Positions 36,043-44,627 of a stretch of 64,000 nucleotides of DNA are shown here, piece after piece. The stretch is taken from assembly GCA_017451645.1 (NCBI GenBank), contig JAFTNZ010000030.1, forward strand, positions 62,001-126,000. Reading direction: 5' to 3'. A model generated the notes under the pieces. The model saw only the letters and a program-made list of their open reading frames with translations. It was not told where the DNA came from and ran no database searches. This DNA comes from Bacteroidaceae bacterium (GTDB lineage Bacteria; Bacteroidota; Bacteroidia; Bacteroidales; Bacteroidaceae). The first letter of the stretch is position 1; each line of letters begins with the position of its first letter. The position numbers and the translations under genes were made by a program.

Positions 36043-36888
36043 TCACAACACGAATTTTTCGATGACGTGTGCCACACCATCCTCGTCGTTGGACAGGGTG
36101 ATGTAGTCGGCTGCTTCGCGTACGATGGGTTGTGCATTGGCCATGGCTACTCCGAGGCCGGCATAGCGAATCATACTGAGGTCATTAAAACCGTCTCCAC
36201 AAGCTATCATTTTGGCGGGAGTAAGGTCGAGCCGGTTGAGTAGTACTTCCAGTGAACGGGCTTTGTCGATTCCCTTGGGTACCAACTCCAGAAAATAGGG
36301 TTCAGAGCGATACACTTCGTTGGTTTCGCAGAGCGCTTCGGCCATCTGCTGTTCGAGTGTTTGTAAGCGGTCTGGTTCACCCACTATCAGGCATTTGGGT
36401 ACAGGAAAACTGATGGCTTTCAAAAAGTCGTCCACTTGATGTGCCTGCATTACGTTGAGGATAGCCTCCTTCTGCACGTATTCATCATCAGGAGTTTCAG
36501 TGATGACCAAGTTGTCGTGATAGGTGACGATGGCAAAGCCGTTGTTTTTGGCTGTGTGGTACATATAAGGTAACACATCGGGTGAGAGCACATGGGTATG
36601 GATTACTTCACGCGTACGCCAATCGATGATTTCCCCGCCGTTATAGGCAAGGATGTATCCACCACGTTCGCCGAGGCAGAGGGCATCAGCCACAGGAGCA
36701 ATGCCATACGTTGGACGTCCTGAAGCCAGCACCACTTTCACTCCCCTATCCTGTGCCTTCCAAAGAGCCTTGCGTGTGCGTTCGCTGATTTGCTTACGGC
36801 TGTTGGTCAGCGTACCATCGAGGTCAAGCACAATGACTTTGTATTTTCCCCCTTCACCTGTCATTTCATTGTTTTCCTTTTGGTTCAT
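36043..36888 (-). CDS. Cof-type HAD-IIB phosphatase
   Basis: The 281-residue protein has the HAD motifs VLDLDGTLTNS (about 19-29, nucleophile Asp), VLASGRP (motif II), K in GIDKARSLEVLL (motif III) and CGDGFNDLSMIRYAGLGVAMANA (motif IV), with a C2B cap between II and III. The substrate is probably a small sugar phosphate or flavin nucleotide, but unknown. Its ATG overlaps the stop of the DUF2148 gene by four bases (ATGA), which supports this start over an in-frame ATG eight codons later. Confidence 0.92.
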   Translation of the reverse strand: MNQKENNEMTGEGGKYKVIVLDLDGTLTNSRKQISERTRKALWKAQDRGVKVVLASGRPTYGIAPVADALCLGERGGYILAYNGGEIIDWRTREVIHTHVLSPDVLPYMYHTAKNNGFAIVTYHDNLVITETPDDEYVQKEAILNVMQAHQVDDFLKAISFPVPKCLIVGEPDRLQTLEQQMAEALCETNEVYRSEPYFLELVPKGIDKARSLEVLLNRLDLTPAKMIACGDGFNDLSMIRYAGLGVAMANAQPIVREAADYITLSNDEDGVAHVIEKFVL

Positions 36889-37427
36889 CCCTTCTGTTCC
36901 TCCTTGGGTTTGCGGTCAAAAAAAGGATTTTTGGACGATGCACTCACGGGGATTGCCATCACGCAATGGCATCCGGGCAAGAAACCGAGGCGTTGGGCTG
37001 CCTGCCCTACGGAATACATTACACGGGTATCCACGCGGAGGTCTGCTGCTGTAGCGCAAGCCGATCCGATGGCAATGCCAAGGTCGAGAGTATTGAGTGC
37101 ACAAGGTACACCGGTCGGACGTGCGGTACAGATTGCAAAACCGCAATGTCCGCAGTTGAGCCCCTGTGGCTGTTCGCGTGTGCCTATCAGCACGACAGCT
37201 TCAGCACTAAGTATATTGTCGGCATCGCGCAGAAAGAATTTGAATCCATTTTCAGCAGACATTTCGCGTGTTGTCCGGCTGAGGATCTGCAACTCTTCAC
37301 CGTCCACTACAGCTGCTTCTACTATATCAATACCCTTTCCCTTGGGGGCAGTGCGTGCAGCAGTCATCATTTGTCTGGCCACTTGAAGAATGTGTGTGTG
37401 GCGTTCAGTTCGTTCGTTCAATATCAT
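36885..37427 (-). CDS. DUF2148 ferredoxin-like domain protein
   Basis: The 180-residue protein carries conserved cysteines in LNCGHCGFAIC and LDLGIAIGSACATAADLRVD, as in the DUF2148 family, which is suspected to bind an iron-sulfur cluster. The start NERTERHTHILQVARQMMTAARTAPKGKG is typical. No function is established. It lies upstream of, and overlaps, the HAD gene. Confidence 0.85.
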   Translation of the reverse strand: MILNERTERHTHILQVARQMMTAARTAPKGKGIDIVEAAVVDGEELQILSRTTREMSAENGFKFFLRDADNILSAEAVVLIGTREQPQGLNCGHCGFAICTARPTGVPCALNTLDLGIAIGSACATAADLRVDTRVMYSVGQAAQRLGFLPGCHCVMAIPVSASSKNPFFDRKPKEEQKG

Positions 37428-37457
37428 AAATCTTCAGTTTTTTTATTTTTCATTTCT

Positions 37458-39938
37458 TTATTTTATTATTTTGAAGCGGGCAAAACGGAGCAGCAGTTGT
37501 TTGTCTCCTACATTCCGGAAGCGGATGGTAGCTTTGCGGTTGTCTCCGTCACCCTCAACTTTCAGTACATCGCCAATGCCGAAGCGTTCGTGTTCGATGA
37601 TTTGCCCGGCATACAATCCTTCTGAAGAAGATACATTGGCGGGTGAGGTTGTCGATGGTGTTGGAGTCCGGCTTACGCGCTTCATTCCTGGCGGGATGGC
37701 GGGAGGCACTGTGTGGGGTGTCACAGGCTTCCGGAAAGGGGTGGATGAAGAAGTATAGGTGTACTCTTTGTTGTAGTTACCCGAATGGGTGTCAGCGTAC
37801 TCTTCATCGCGGAAGGTGCTGCCTGCTCGCCGTTGCCAGGAGGGTGTGTAGCTACGGTCATTTTCGTCGTTATTCTCGCGCCATGAGTGGAAAGGACGCC
37901 GGGCAAATCCGCCGTTGTCTGTGGGGGAATTTATGGTAGCGGATGGGTTGTGCGAGGGTATGCCGGCATCGGGCATGGTGATGTAGTGAGGGTCGATGTC
38001 TTTCAGAAAACGGCTGGGTGTACTGAATTCCGTCTTTCCGTAGCGGAAGCGGCTTCGTGCGAACGACAGAAAGCAGTATTCTTCAGCACGTGTGATGGCC
38101 ACATAGAACAGGCGTCGTTCCTCCTCCATTTGCTTGTAGGAGTCCTGAGCCATGGGGCTTGGGAAGAGGTTTTCTTCCAATCCCACTATATAGACAACTC
38201 TGAATTCCAGTCCTTTGGCCGAATGCATGGTCATCAGGGTTACTTTTTCTTCGTCCTCATTTCCCTTGTCGGTATCCAATTCAGAGAGGAGTGAGACTTC
38301 GGACAGGAAGTCGCCCAACATCATGTGCGGATTTCCCTCCTCCTCGCGTGTGCTACAGAAGTCGTGTATGCTGGCTACAAATTCTTCGATGTTCTCCTGT
38401 CGGCTCATTCCTTCGGGTGTGCGGTCTTGGATGATATCGTTCATCACACCGCTTTGGCGGATAATGTCCTGCCCCAGTTCGTAGGCATTGCGTGTATCCG
38501 CTACACTGATGAAGGCGTTGATGAGCGATTGGAAAGCCTGCAATTTGGCATGTGTGCCCTTGTTCAGGGGCAGTCCGTGAGAGATAGGGTCGCAAACGAC
38601 CTCCCAAAGACTGCATCCCACCTTGTTGGCAGCTTCGGTGATACGGCTGACGGTGGTGTTTCCGATACCGCGTGCAGGGTAATTGATGATGCGTTTCAGT
38701 GCCTCTTCATCGTGTGGGTTGACGGCCAGTCGGAAATAGGCTATCACGTCCTTTATTTCCTTGCGTTGGTAGAACGACAGTCCGCCGTAGATACGGCATG
38801 GGATGGAGCGCTTGCGCAATGCTTCCTCGAAGATGCGGCTCTGTGCATTGGTGCGGTAGAGGATGGCCTGCTGGCTGTATGGGATGTCTTTCCGGTGGCA
38901 TAGTTCAGTTATTTTGTTGGCCACGATTTCTCCTTCTTCGATGTCGGAGTATGCACCGAACAAACGGATAGCTTCTCCTTTGTCCTTTTCCGAAAACACT
39001 TCTTTGCGTATCTGTTCGCTGTTTTTAGCAATGAGGCTGTTGGCAGCATTTACGATGGTTTGCGTTGAGCGGTAGTTCTGTTGCAGTTTGAAGAGGCGTG
39101 TGCCTGTATATTGCTGACTGAACTTCAGTATGTTGTCGATGTTCGCTCCACGGAAGGAGTAGATACTCTGTGCATCGTCTCCCACCACACAGATGTGCTG
39201 GTGTGTGGCGGTGAGTTGCCATACGATGCTGTGTTGTGCAAAGTTGGTGTCCTGATATTCGTCCACAAGCACATAGCTGAATTGTGTGGCATATTTTTCC
39301 CTCACCTCCGGCTGTCCGTCGAAGAGTAGCCAGGTGTACAGCAGCAGGTCGTCGAAGTCCATAGCATCAGCCTGTTTGCATCGCTCCCAATAGCGGCGGT
39401 AAATAGCGTGTATAGCAGGCATTTTGGCTGCTTCATCGGCTTGTATCATCTGCCTGTCGGCAGCGTATGCTGATGGCAGTATCAGGCGGTTTTTGGCATT
39501 TGATATGTGGTTTTGTACAGTGCCAGGTTTGTATGTCTTCTCGTCAAGTCCCATCTCCTTGATGATGGCTTTCAACAGACTTTTCGAGTCGGCGGCATCA
39601 TAAATAGTGAAGTTGTGTGTGAAGCCTAATGCCTCTGCCTCTGTGCGCAGGATTCTTGCAAACACGGAGTGAAAAGTGCCCATCCACAACCCTTGCGCCA
39701 ATGTTCCTACGAAACGGCTGATGCGCATCTTCATCTCGTTGGCTGCCTTGTTGGTAAAAGTCAGAGCCAGAATATTCCATGGGGCATATCCTTCGCTGAG
39801 CAAGCGAGCTATCTTGTGCGTCAGCACACGGGTCTTTCCCGACCCTGCACCGGCTATTACCAAGGCAGGACCATCGTTGTAGAGAACAGCTGCCCGTTGC
39901 TCTTCGTTCAGGGAATCCAATATTTCATCGGCAATCAT
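37458..39938 (-). CDS. UvrD/PcrA-family DNA helicase
   Basis: The 826-residue superfamily 1A helicase unwinds DNA 3' to 5' in repair and replication restart. Motifs are Ia-type Walker A AGAGSGKT (29-36), motif II YVLVDEYQDTN, motif III GDDAQSIYSFRGA, motif IV QNYRST, motif V MTMHSAKGLEF and motif VI VAITRAEEYC. The C-terminal tail of about 180 residues is Ser/Thr/Pro-rich and ends in a beta domain (ERFGIGDVLKVEGDGDNRKATIRF), as in PcrA. It is monocistronic with a good promoter. Confidence 0.95.
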   Translation of the reverse strand: MIADEILDSLNEEQRAAVLYNDGPALVIAGAGSGKTRVLTHKIARLLSEGYAPWNILALTFTNKAANEMKMRISRFVGTLAQGLWMGTFHSVFARILRTEAEALGFTHNFTIYDAADSKSLLKAIIKEMGLDEKTYKPGTVQNHISNAKNRLILPSAYAADRQMIQADEAAKMPAIHAIYRRYWERCKQADAMDFDDLLLYTWLLFDGQPEVREKYATQFSYVLVDEYQDTNFAQHSIVWQLTATHQHICVVGDDAQSIYSFRGANIDNILKFSQQYTGTRLFKLQQNYRSTQTIVNAANSLIAKNSEQIRKEVFSEKDKGEAIRLFGAYSDIEEGEIVANKITELCHRKDIPYSQQAILYRTNAQSRIFEEALRKRSIPCRIYGGLSFYQRKEIKDVIAYFRLAVNPHDEEALKRIINYPARGIGNTTVSRITEAANKVGCSLWEVVCDPISHGLPLNKGTHAKLQAFQSLINAFISVADTRNAYELGQDIIRQSGVMNDIIQDRTPEGMSRQENIEEFVASIHDFCSTREEEGNPHMMLGDFLSEVSLLSELDTDKGNEDEEKVTLMTMHSAKGLEFRVVYIVGLEENLFPSPMAQDSYKQMEEERRLFYVAITRAEEYCFLSFARSRFRYGKTEFSTPSRFLKDIDPHYITMPDAGIPSHNPSATINSPTDNGGFARRPFHSWRENNDENDRSYTPSWQRRAGSTFRDEEYADTHSGNYNKEYTYTSSSTPFRKPVTPHTVPPAIPPGMKRVSRTPTPSTTSPANVSSSEGLYAGQIIEHERFGIGDVLKVEGDGDNRKATIRFRNVGDKQLLLRFARFKIIK

Positions 39939-39980
39939 CTCTATTTGTTTTTAGTTTTTTTTCGGCTTTTACTGTTATGT

Positions 39981-40012
39981 GCAAAGGTACGACATTTTTA
40001 GTCGAATGCAAA
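39981..40012 (-). promoter_or_regulatory. Promoter of the UvrD/PcrA-type helicase
   Basis: The minus strand reads TTTG (complement of 40009-40012), 19 bases, then TACCTTTGC (complement of 39981-39989), a complete match. Confidence 0.85.
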
Positions 40013-40075
40013 CTTTTGGGGATTTTTTCGGAGTATATCTTTAATACTGCAGACTGAAATACCTAAAAATAGTGA

Positions 40076-40107
40076 TTGTCCGTTTGGCAAAAAAAACGTA
40101 ATTTTGC
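40076..40107 (+). promoter_or_regulatory. Promoter of the hemerythrin-LuxR pair
   Basis: TTG (40076-40078), 20 bases, then TAATTTTGC (40099-40107). Because the longer reading frame starts at a TTG inside this -7, the true start must be the ATG at 40137. Confidence 0.8.
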
Positions 40108-40136
40108 AGCGTGAATATTCAAGAACATTAACGACT

Positions 40137-40949
40137 ATGCATCATATGACACACAACCGATACCACGCAAATGACCGCATGAGTGACCTTATACAGGGCG
40201 ACTACCGTCTGTTGCAGGTAATGAGCCGCTTCGGTATCGCATTGGGTTTTGGCGATCGTACAGTTGAGGAAGTGTGTGTGGCCGCCGGAGTGGATACGGG
40301 TACTTTTTTGGCCGTGGCACAGTTCTTGCAGGAGGAGGACGAATTGGTACACGACAATGTGGATACCCTTTCGCTCACAGCTTTGCTTGACTATCTGAAG
40401 CGTGCACACAGCTATTATCTCGACTTTTCCCTGCCTGCTATCCGGCAGAAGCTTGTCCGAGTCATTGACTCTACACAGGGAGGCGAGATAGGGATGCTTA
40501 TCCTGAAGTTCTTCGATGAGTATGCCGGTGAGGTGCGTGAGCATATGGAGTTTGAGGATCGTTATGAGTTTGCTTATGTGCGTAGCCTCATGCAGGGAGA
40601 TGTGGCGCAAGCCGAAGCGATTGCTTGTCAGGTATGTCCGCCCAAAGCTTCATCGCCTTGTCGGCTCGAAGTCTCTCCGAATGCTTATCAGGCCGGCGAG
40701 CGGAGCAACATCCTGCTTTTCACCCGGCGTCATGCCATGCAGCATAAACTGATAGACAGCAAATTGGCTGAACTGAAAAACATCATTATCAAATATTACC
40801 CCGCGTCGGGTGATAATCCGCTTTTAGGGGCTGTGTTGTTCGACATCTTCATTTGCGAAGAGGATCTCGCATTGCACTGTCGCATTGAAGACTGCCTGTT
40901 TGTGCCAGCCGTACGTCTGTTGGAAAAAAGTGTGGAGTATGAGAAATAG
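40137..40949 (+). CDS. Hemerythrin-domain protein (YtfE/ScdA-like)
   Basis: The 270-residue protein combines an N-terminal region similar to the ScdA_N domain (VMSRFGIALGFGDRTVEEVCVAAGVD, about 28-53), in which the usual CC motif is replaced by LGFGD, with a C-terminal four-helix hemerythrin-like domain. Candidate di-iron ligands are H91 (RAHSYYLD), H136 and E140 (EHMEFE), H199/H203 (RRHAMQH) and H247/E251 (LHCRIED). YtfE/ScdA proteins repair iron-sulfur clusters after nitrosative or oxidative stress, so a redox or iron-sensing role is inferred. The regulator gene that follows overlaps it by 11 bases. Confidence 0.85.
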   Translation: MHHMTHNRYHANDRMSDLIQGDYRLLQVMSRFGIALGFGDRTVEEVCVAAGVDTGTFLAVAQFLQEEDELVHDNVDTLSLTALLDYLKRAHSYYLDFSLPAIRQKLVRVIDSTQGGEIGMLILKFFDEYAGEVREHMEFEDRYEFAYVRSLMQGDVAQAEAIACQVCPPKASSPCRLEVSPNAYQAGERSNILLFTRRHAMQHKLIDSKLAELKNIIIKYYPASGDNPLLGAVLFDIFICEEDLALHCRIEDCLFVPAVRLLEKSVEYEK

Positions 40950-41562
40950 GACAGATACTATCAGAGTGGCCGTAGCCGAGACTTCTGTCATTGTCCGGAG
41001 TGGAGTGGTGAGCGTGCTTAAGCGTATTTCGGGGCTGACAGTGAAACCTGTAGAGGTGACCTCACCCGATGGGTTGGAAAACTGTCTGCACACCGATACC
41101 CCCGACGTCTTACTGGTCAATCCGGCTTTTGGCGGATGGTTCAATATCGAAGAATTCAGAGCTGACGCCGTGCATAGCAATGTGAAGTGTATAGCCCTCA
41201 ACTGCACATTGACTGACGGTGCTCTGTTGCAGTCGTATGACGACATCGTTACGCTCTACGACACTATCGACACCTTGCGCGACAAATTGCTGGAGGCTAT
41301 GAAAGACACCACCTCTGAAGATGAATCCGGTGAAGAGGAAAACGCTGCCGATGCACTGAGTCAGCGCGAACGTGAAATCGTCGTGTGTGTAGTCAAGGGG
41401 ATGACGAACAAGGAGATTGCCGAGCAACTCTACCTTTCGGTGCACACTGTCATCACTCACCGGCGCAACATTGCCCGTAAGCTGGAGATACACTCAGCCG
41501 CCGGACTTACCATCTATGCCATTGTGAATAAATTGGTGGATATCAGCGAGGTAAAACTTTGA
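40939..41562 (+). CDS. LuxR-type regulator with degenerate receiver
   Basis: With the start at 40939 the protein has 207 residues. The N-terminal half has the receiver fold but lacks the usual acidic pocket (A13-E14 where two Asp are expected) and has Asn61 (PDVLLVNPAF) in place of the phospho-acceptor Asp. The C-terminal half (138-196) is an intact LuxR/NarL helix-turn-helix, LSQREREIVVCVVKGMTNKEIAEQLYLS. It probably does not respond to classical phosphorylation. It is translationally coupled to the hemerythrin gene, suggesting the two form an atypical sensing unit. Confidence 0.85.
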   Translation: MRNRTDTIRVAVAETSVIVRSGVVSVLKRISGLTVKPVEVTSPDGLENCLHTDTPDVLLVNPAFGGWFNIEEFRADAVHSNVKCIALNCTLTDGALLQSYDDIVTLYDTIDTLRDKLLEAMKDTTSEDESGEEENAADALSQREREIVVCVVKGMTNKEIAEQLYLSVHTVITHRRNIARKLEIHSAAGLTIYAIVNKLVDISEVKL

Positions 41563-41580
41563 TTGCAACCATTAATTTCC

Positions 41581-42513
41581 TTACAACCATCGTTTGCGAC
41601 GGAAGAGCCAGATGATGGTGGCACTCACCAACAGCGAGAAGCCCAACACAATGCAGAATCCCAATGAATTGTCTTCAAGGCCGTTTTTCAGGTTCATACC
41701 GTAGAGTGAGGCGATGAGTGTGGGAAACATCAGCACGATGGATACCGATGTCATCAGTCGCATCACTGTATTCATGTTGTTGTTGATTACGGAAGCATAA
41801 GTGTTCACTGCACTCTCCAACACGTTTGAGTATATATAGGCACTTTCCCGGGCCTGCTTCATCTCGATGTTGACATCCTCAATCAATTCGGCATCCAGCT
41901 CATCGACAGGCAGTTTGAACTTTACCTGAGCCAACAACGTCTCGTTTCCACGGATAGAGTTCATAAAGTAAGTCAGTGAGTTTTGCAGATACGACAGGTT
42001 GATCAGGTCCTCGTTGTCGATGCTCTTGTCGAGGTCGTGTTTTGCCTCTTCAATCTCGTAGTTGATCTTTTTCAGGAATTTCAGATACCACACGCTACTG
42101 CTCAGAAAGAGGCGGAAGGTCATGTCCACGGCATCGGTCAGTCCCTTGCCCTTACGCTGATAGTGACTGAGGAAGTCGTTCATCATCTTGGTGATGTAGT
42201 AGCACACAGTGATGCAGATGTCCTTCTTCAGGATGATCCCCAAAGGCACAGTTGTATAGGGCGATCGCGAGGACTCCTTGGTTGGGTTCATGTAGGGCAC
42301 GCGCAGGATAATCATAGTCCATCCTTCTTCTGTTTCTACACGCGGACGCTCGTCAACGTCAGCAATGTCCGACAGGAAATAATCAGGCATTTGCAGTTCG
42401 TTCACCAGATAGTCAGCCTCTTCTTCCGTTGGGCAAGTCATTTGTATCCAGCAGTTTGGCTCCCATTTTTCCAACGCCTCTATTTGTGGCTTGATTCTCC
42501 AGAATGCACGCAT
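41581..42513 (-). CDS. corA: CorA-type magnesium/divalent cation channel
   Basis: The start MRAFWRIKP at 42513 is used, since the longer frame begins upstream of the promoter. The 310-residue protein has a large cytoplasmic domain, then two membrane helices joined by the signature YGMNL (GMN selectivity loop) near the C-terminus (VSIVLMFPTLIASLYGMNLKNG), and ends with a basic FRRKRWL tail. It forms a pentameric channel for Mg2+, Co2+ or Ni2+. It converges with the LuxR gene. Confidence 0.92.
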   Translation of the reverse strand: MRAFWRIKPQIEALEKWEPNCWIQMTCPTEEEADYLVNELQMPDYFLSDIADVDERPRVETEEGWTMIILRVPYMNPTKESSRSPYTTVPLGIILKKDICITVCYYITKMMNDFLSHYQRKGKGLTDAVDMTFRLFLSSSVWYLKFLKKINYEIEEAKHDLDKSIDNEDLINLSYLQNSLTYFMNSIRGNETLLAQVKFKLPVDELDAELIEDVNIEMKQARESAYIYSNVLESAVNTYASVINNNMNTVMRLMTSVSIVLMFPTLIASLYGMNLKNGLEDNSLGFCIVLGFSLLVSATIIWLFRRKRWL

Positions 42514-42586
42514 ACCTTTTTTCCTCCTTTCCTGAATCTCTATGTTAATGATGGTAGTAATGACTCTTGCTCTTCCAAAAAAGCGC

Positions 42587-42595
42587 ACAAAGGTA
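42587..42595 (-). promoter_or_regulatory. -7 element of corA
   Basis: The minus strand reads TACCTTTGT, about 75 bases before the corA ATG, so the leader is about 67 nt. The -33 position is not clear. Confidence 0.5.
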
Positions 42596-42702
42596 CGTAT
42601 TATTTTTGAAAAACGGTGCGGTAAAGCAAAAAAAAGCCACATCTTTGCCGTGTACAGAGCCGTAGGAAGCATCGGATGAGGCAATATACCTACATATTGG
42701 TA

Positions 42703-42734
42703 TTGCACAGGTGGGAAACTGGCAGTATCTTTGC
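42703..42734 (+). promoter_or_regulatory. Promoter of a candidate small RNA
   Basis: TTG (42703-42705), 20 bases, then TATCTTTGC (42726-42734), a full consensus match. No coding region follows it before the terminator at 42848-42895. Confidence 0.8.
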
Positions 42735-42740
42735 ACCGTG

Positions 42741-42895
42741 AAAATCAGGTATAAGAAAAAGTTAGTTAGTCATAATATATAAATTAGTACGTAAACCACA
42801 CACTTGCAGATTTAAGTGATTAGTTACTTGATTTGACTATGTGTCACGCCGCCCTGCGAAGCGATTTCGCGGGGCGGCATGGCTTTTGTCTTTTT
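42741..42895 (+). ncRNA. Candidate small regulatory RNA
   Basis: Between the divergent corA and dnaB genes a strong promoter (42703-42734) is followed 115 bases later by an intrinsic terminator, with no open frame of note between. A plus-strand terminator here has no upstream gene to terminate, so it most likely ends this transcript of about 155 nt. Separately, dnaB has its own promoter just beyond the terminator. I do not recognise the RNA family. The 5' part is AT-rich and little structured. Confidence 0.65.
42848..42895 (+). terminator. Terminator of the candidate small RNA
   Basis: Bases 42848-42860 pair with 42866-42878 (GCCGCCC..GCGAA with TTCGC..GGGCGGC, one T-G pair), a 13-bp stem with a five-base loop, followed by TTTTGTCTTTTT. 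Confidence 0.9.
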
Positions 42896-42932
42896 GTATG
42901 CTTGAAAAGAGAAAAATAAAAAAGCCACTTTG

Positions 42933-42965
42933 TTTTGTGCTCCGCCCGGTTTGCATTATCTTTGC
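42933..42965 (+). promoter_or_regulatory. dnaB: Promoter of dnaB
   Basis: TTTTG (42933-42937), 19 bases, then TATCTTTGC (42957-42965), about 37 bases before the dnaB ATG. Confidence 0.85.
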
Positions 42966-43001
42966 ACCCTCCAAAAATGAAATCAAAAGAACAATTCAGA
43001 T

Positions 43002-44537
43002 ATGGCAGAAAATGGAAAAAATACGCGTGCACCGCGTAAGAAAACGGCCACACCGATGGCGGTGAGCGAATATGGACATCTGCAACCGCAAGCACCTGAA
43101 CTGGAGGAAGCCGTGCTGGGAGCACTGATGATTGAGCGTGACGCCTACTCGGTGGTGAGTGACATATTGAAGCCCGAATCCTTCTACGAACACCGCCACC
43201 AATTGCTCTATAAAGCCATCACTACACTGGCTATCCAGCAGAAGCCCGTGGACATTCTTACTGTGACCGAGCAATTGCGTTCGACCGGTGATTTGGAAGA
43301 GGCCGGAGGCCCCTATTACATCACCCAGTTGAGCGGTAAGGTGGCTTCGAGTGCACACATCGAGTATCATGCACGAATCATTGCGCAGAAGCATTTGGCA
43401 CGGGAGCTTATCACCTTCACCAGTGTCATACAGGGGAAAGCCTTTGACGAGACACAGGATGTGGACGACTTGATGCAGGAGGCCGAAGGCAAACTCTTCG
43501 AGATCTCGCAACAAAACATGAAGAAGGACTATACGCAGATTGATCCCGTCATCAACGAGGCATACGAAATGCTGAAGAAGGCTGCGGCACGAACTGACGG
43601 ATTGAGCGGACTGGAAAGTGGATTCCATGGTTTGGACAAGATGACCAGTGGATGGCAGAACTCCGACCTTATTATCATTGCTGCGCGTCCGGCCATGGGA
43701 AAAACAGCTTTTGTACTTTCTATGGCACGCAACATTGCCGTGAACAACCGGGTGCCGGTGGCCATGTTTTCGCTTGAAATGAGCAATGTGCAGTTGGTCA
43801 ACCGTATGATAGTGAACGTCTGTGAAATACCGGGTGAGAAAATCAAAAGCGGCCAGTTGGCACCCTATGAATGGGGGCAGCTCGACCATCGGTTGAAGAC
43901 GCTGCTCGGTGCACCGCTCTATGTCGATGACACCCCCTCGCTCAGTGTTTTCGAGTTGCGCACCAAGGCGCGTCGCCTCGTGCGCGAACATGGGGTGAAG
44001 ATTATCATCATCGACTATCTGCAGCTGATGAATGCCAGCGGTATGAGCTACGGAAGCCGTCAGGAAGAGGTATCTACCATCTCGCGGTCGCTCAAAGGAT
44101 TGGCCAAGGAACTGAACATTCCCATTATCGCACTGAGTCAGCTGAACCGTGGTGTGGAGCAGCGTGAAGGAAATGAAGGAAAACGTCCGCAATTGAGCGA
44201 CCTCCGTGAGTCGGGAGCCATTGAGCAGGATGCCGATATGGTATGTTTCATTCATCGTCCCGAATACTACAAGATCTATCAGGACGACAAGGGGCGCGAC
44301 CTTCGCGGAATGGCCGAGATTATCATAGCCAAGCATCGTAACGGTGCGGTGGGCGATGTTTTGCTCCGCTTCCGTGGGGAGTTTGCCCGTTTCCAGAATC
44401 CGGACGACGATGCCATCATCCCCATGCCCGGTGAGGAGCACGTGCTCGAATCGCGCATGAACAGCCCTTTGCCTCCTCCGCCTCCACCGCAGGATATGCC
44501 TTTTGAAGCCGGCAGGGTGAATGAAGTGCCGTTTTGA
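43002..44537 (+). CDS. dnaB: Replicative DNA helicase DnaB
   Basis: The 511-residue hexameric helicase unwinds DNA at the replication fork. It has an N-terminal domain (about 30-130, PELEEAVLGALM), a linker helix, and a RecA-like C-terminal domain with Walker A ARPAMGKTA (228-236), FSLEMS, Walker B IIIIDYLQLM, the LSQLNRGVEQR arginine-finger region and LRESGAIEQDAD. A Pro-rich tail (LPPPPPPQD) is a species-specific extension. There is no intein. pheT follows 90 bases later with its own -7. Confidence 0.97.
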   Translation: MAENGKNTRAPRKKTATPMAVSEYGHLQPQAPELEEAVLGALMIERDAYSVVSDILKPESFYEHRHQLLYKAITTLAIQQKPVDILTVTEQLRSTGDLEEAGGPYYITQLSGKVASSAHIEYHARIIAQKHLARELITFTSVIQGKAFDETQDVDDLMQEAEGKLFEISQQNMKKDYTQIDPVINEAYEMLKKAAARTDGLSGLESGFHGLDKMTSGWQNSDLIIIAARPAMGKTAFVLSMARNIAVNNRVPVAMFSLEMSNVQLVNRMIVNVCEIPGEKIKSGQLAPYEWGQLDHRLKTLLGAPLYVDDTPSLSVFELRTKARRLVREHGVKIIIIDYLQLMNASGMSYGSRQEEVSTISRSLKGLAKELNIPIIALSQLNRGVEQREGNEGKRPQLSDLRESGAIEQDADMVCFIHRPEYYKIYQDDKGRDLRGMAEIIIAKHRNGAVGDVLLRFRGEFARFQNPDDDAIIPMPGEEHVLESRMNSPLPPPPPPQDMPFEAGRVNEVPF

Positions 44538-44580
44538 CGAAATATTGTACCCTTTATTTTTTTATTTCACCAAATATCCG

Positions 44581-44589
44581 TACTTTTGC
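44581..44589 (+). promoter_or_regulatory. pheT: -7 element of pheT
   Basis: TACTTTTGC matches the -7 consensus, about 39 bases upstream of the pheT ATG. The region before it is T-rich with no clear -33. Confidence 0.55.
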
Positions 44590-44627
44590 GGGTCAAATTT
44601 GAAAAATAAAACAATAAACATACGCGT

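Noticed and set aside
42996-44441. A 481-codon open frame antisense to dnaB
   Set aside because: It is a shadow of the dnaB reading frame: no promoter, composition rich in His/Leu/Cys/Val with no domain, while dnaB on the other strand has all helicase motifs.
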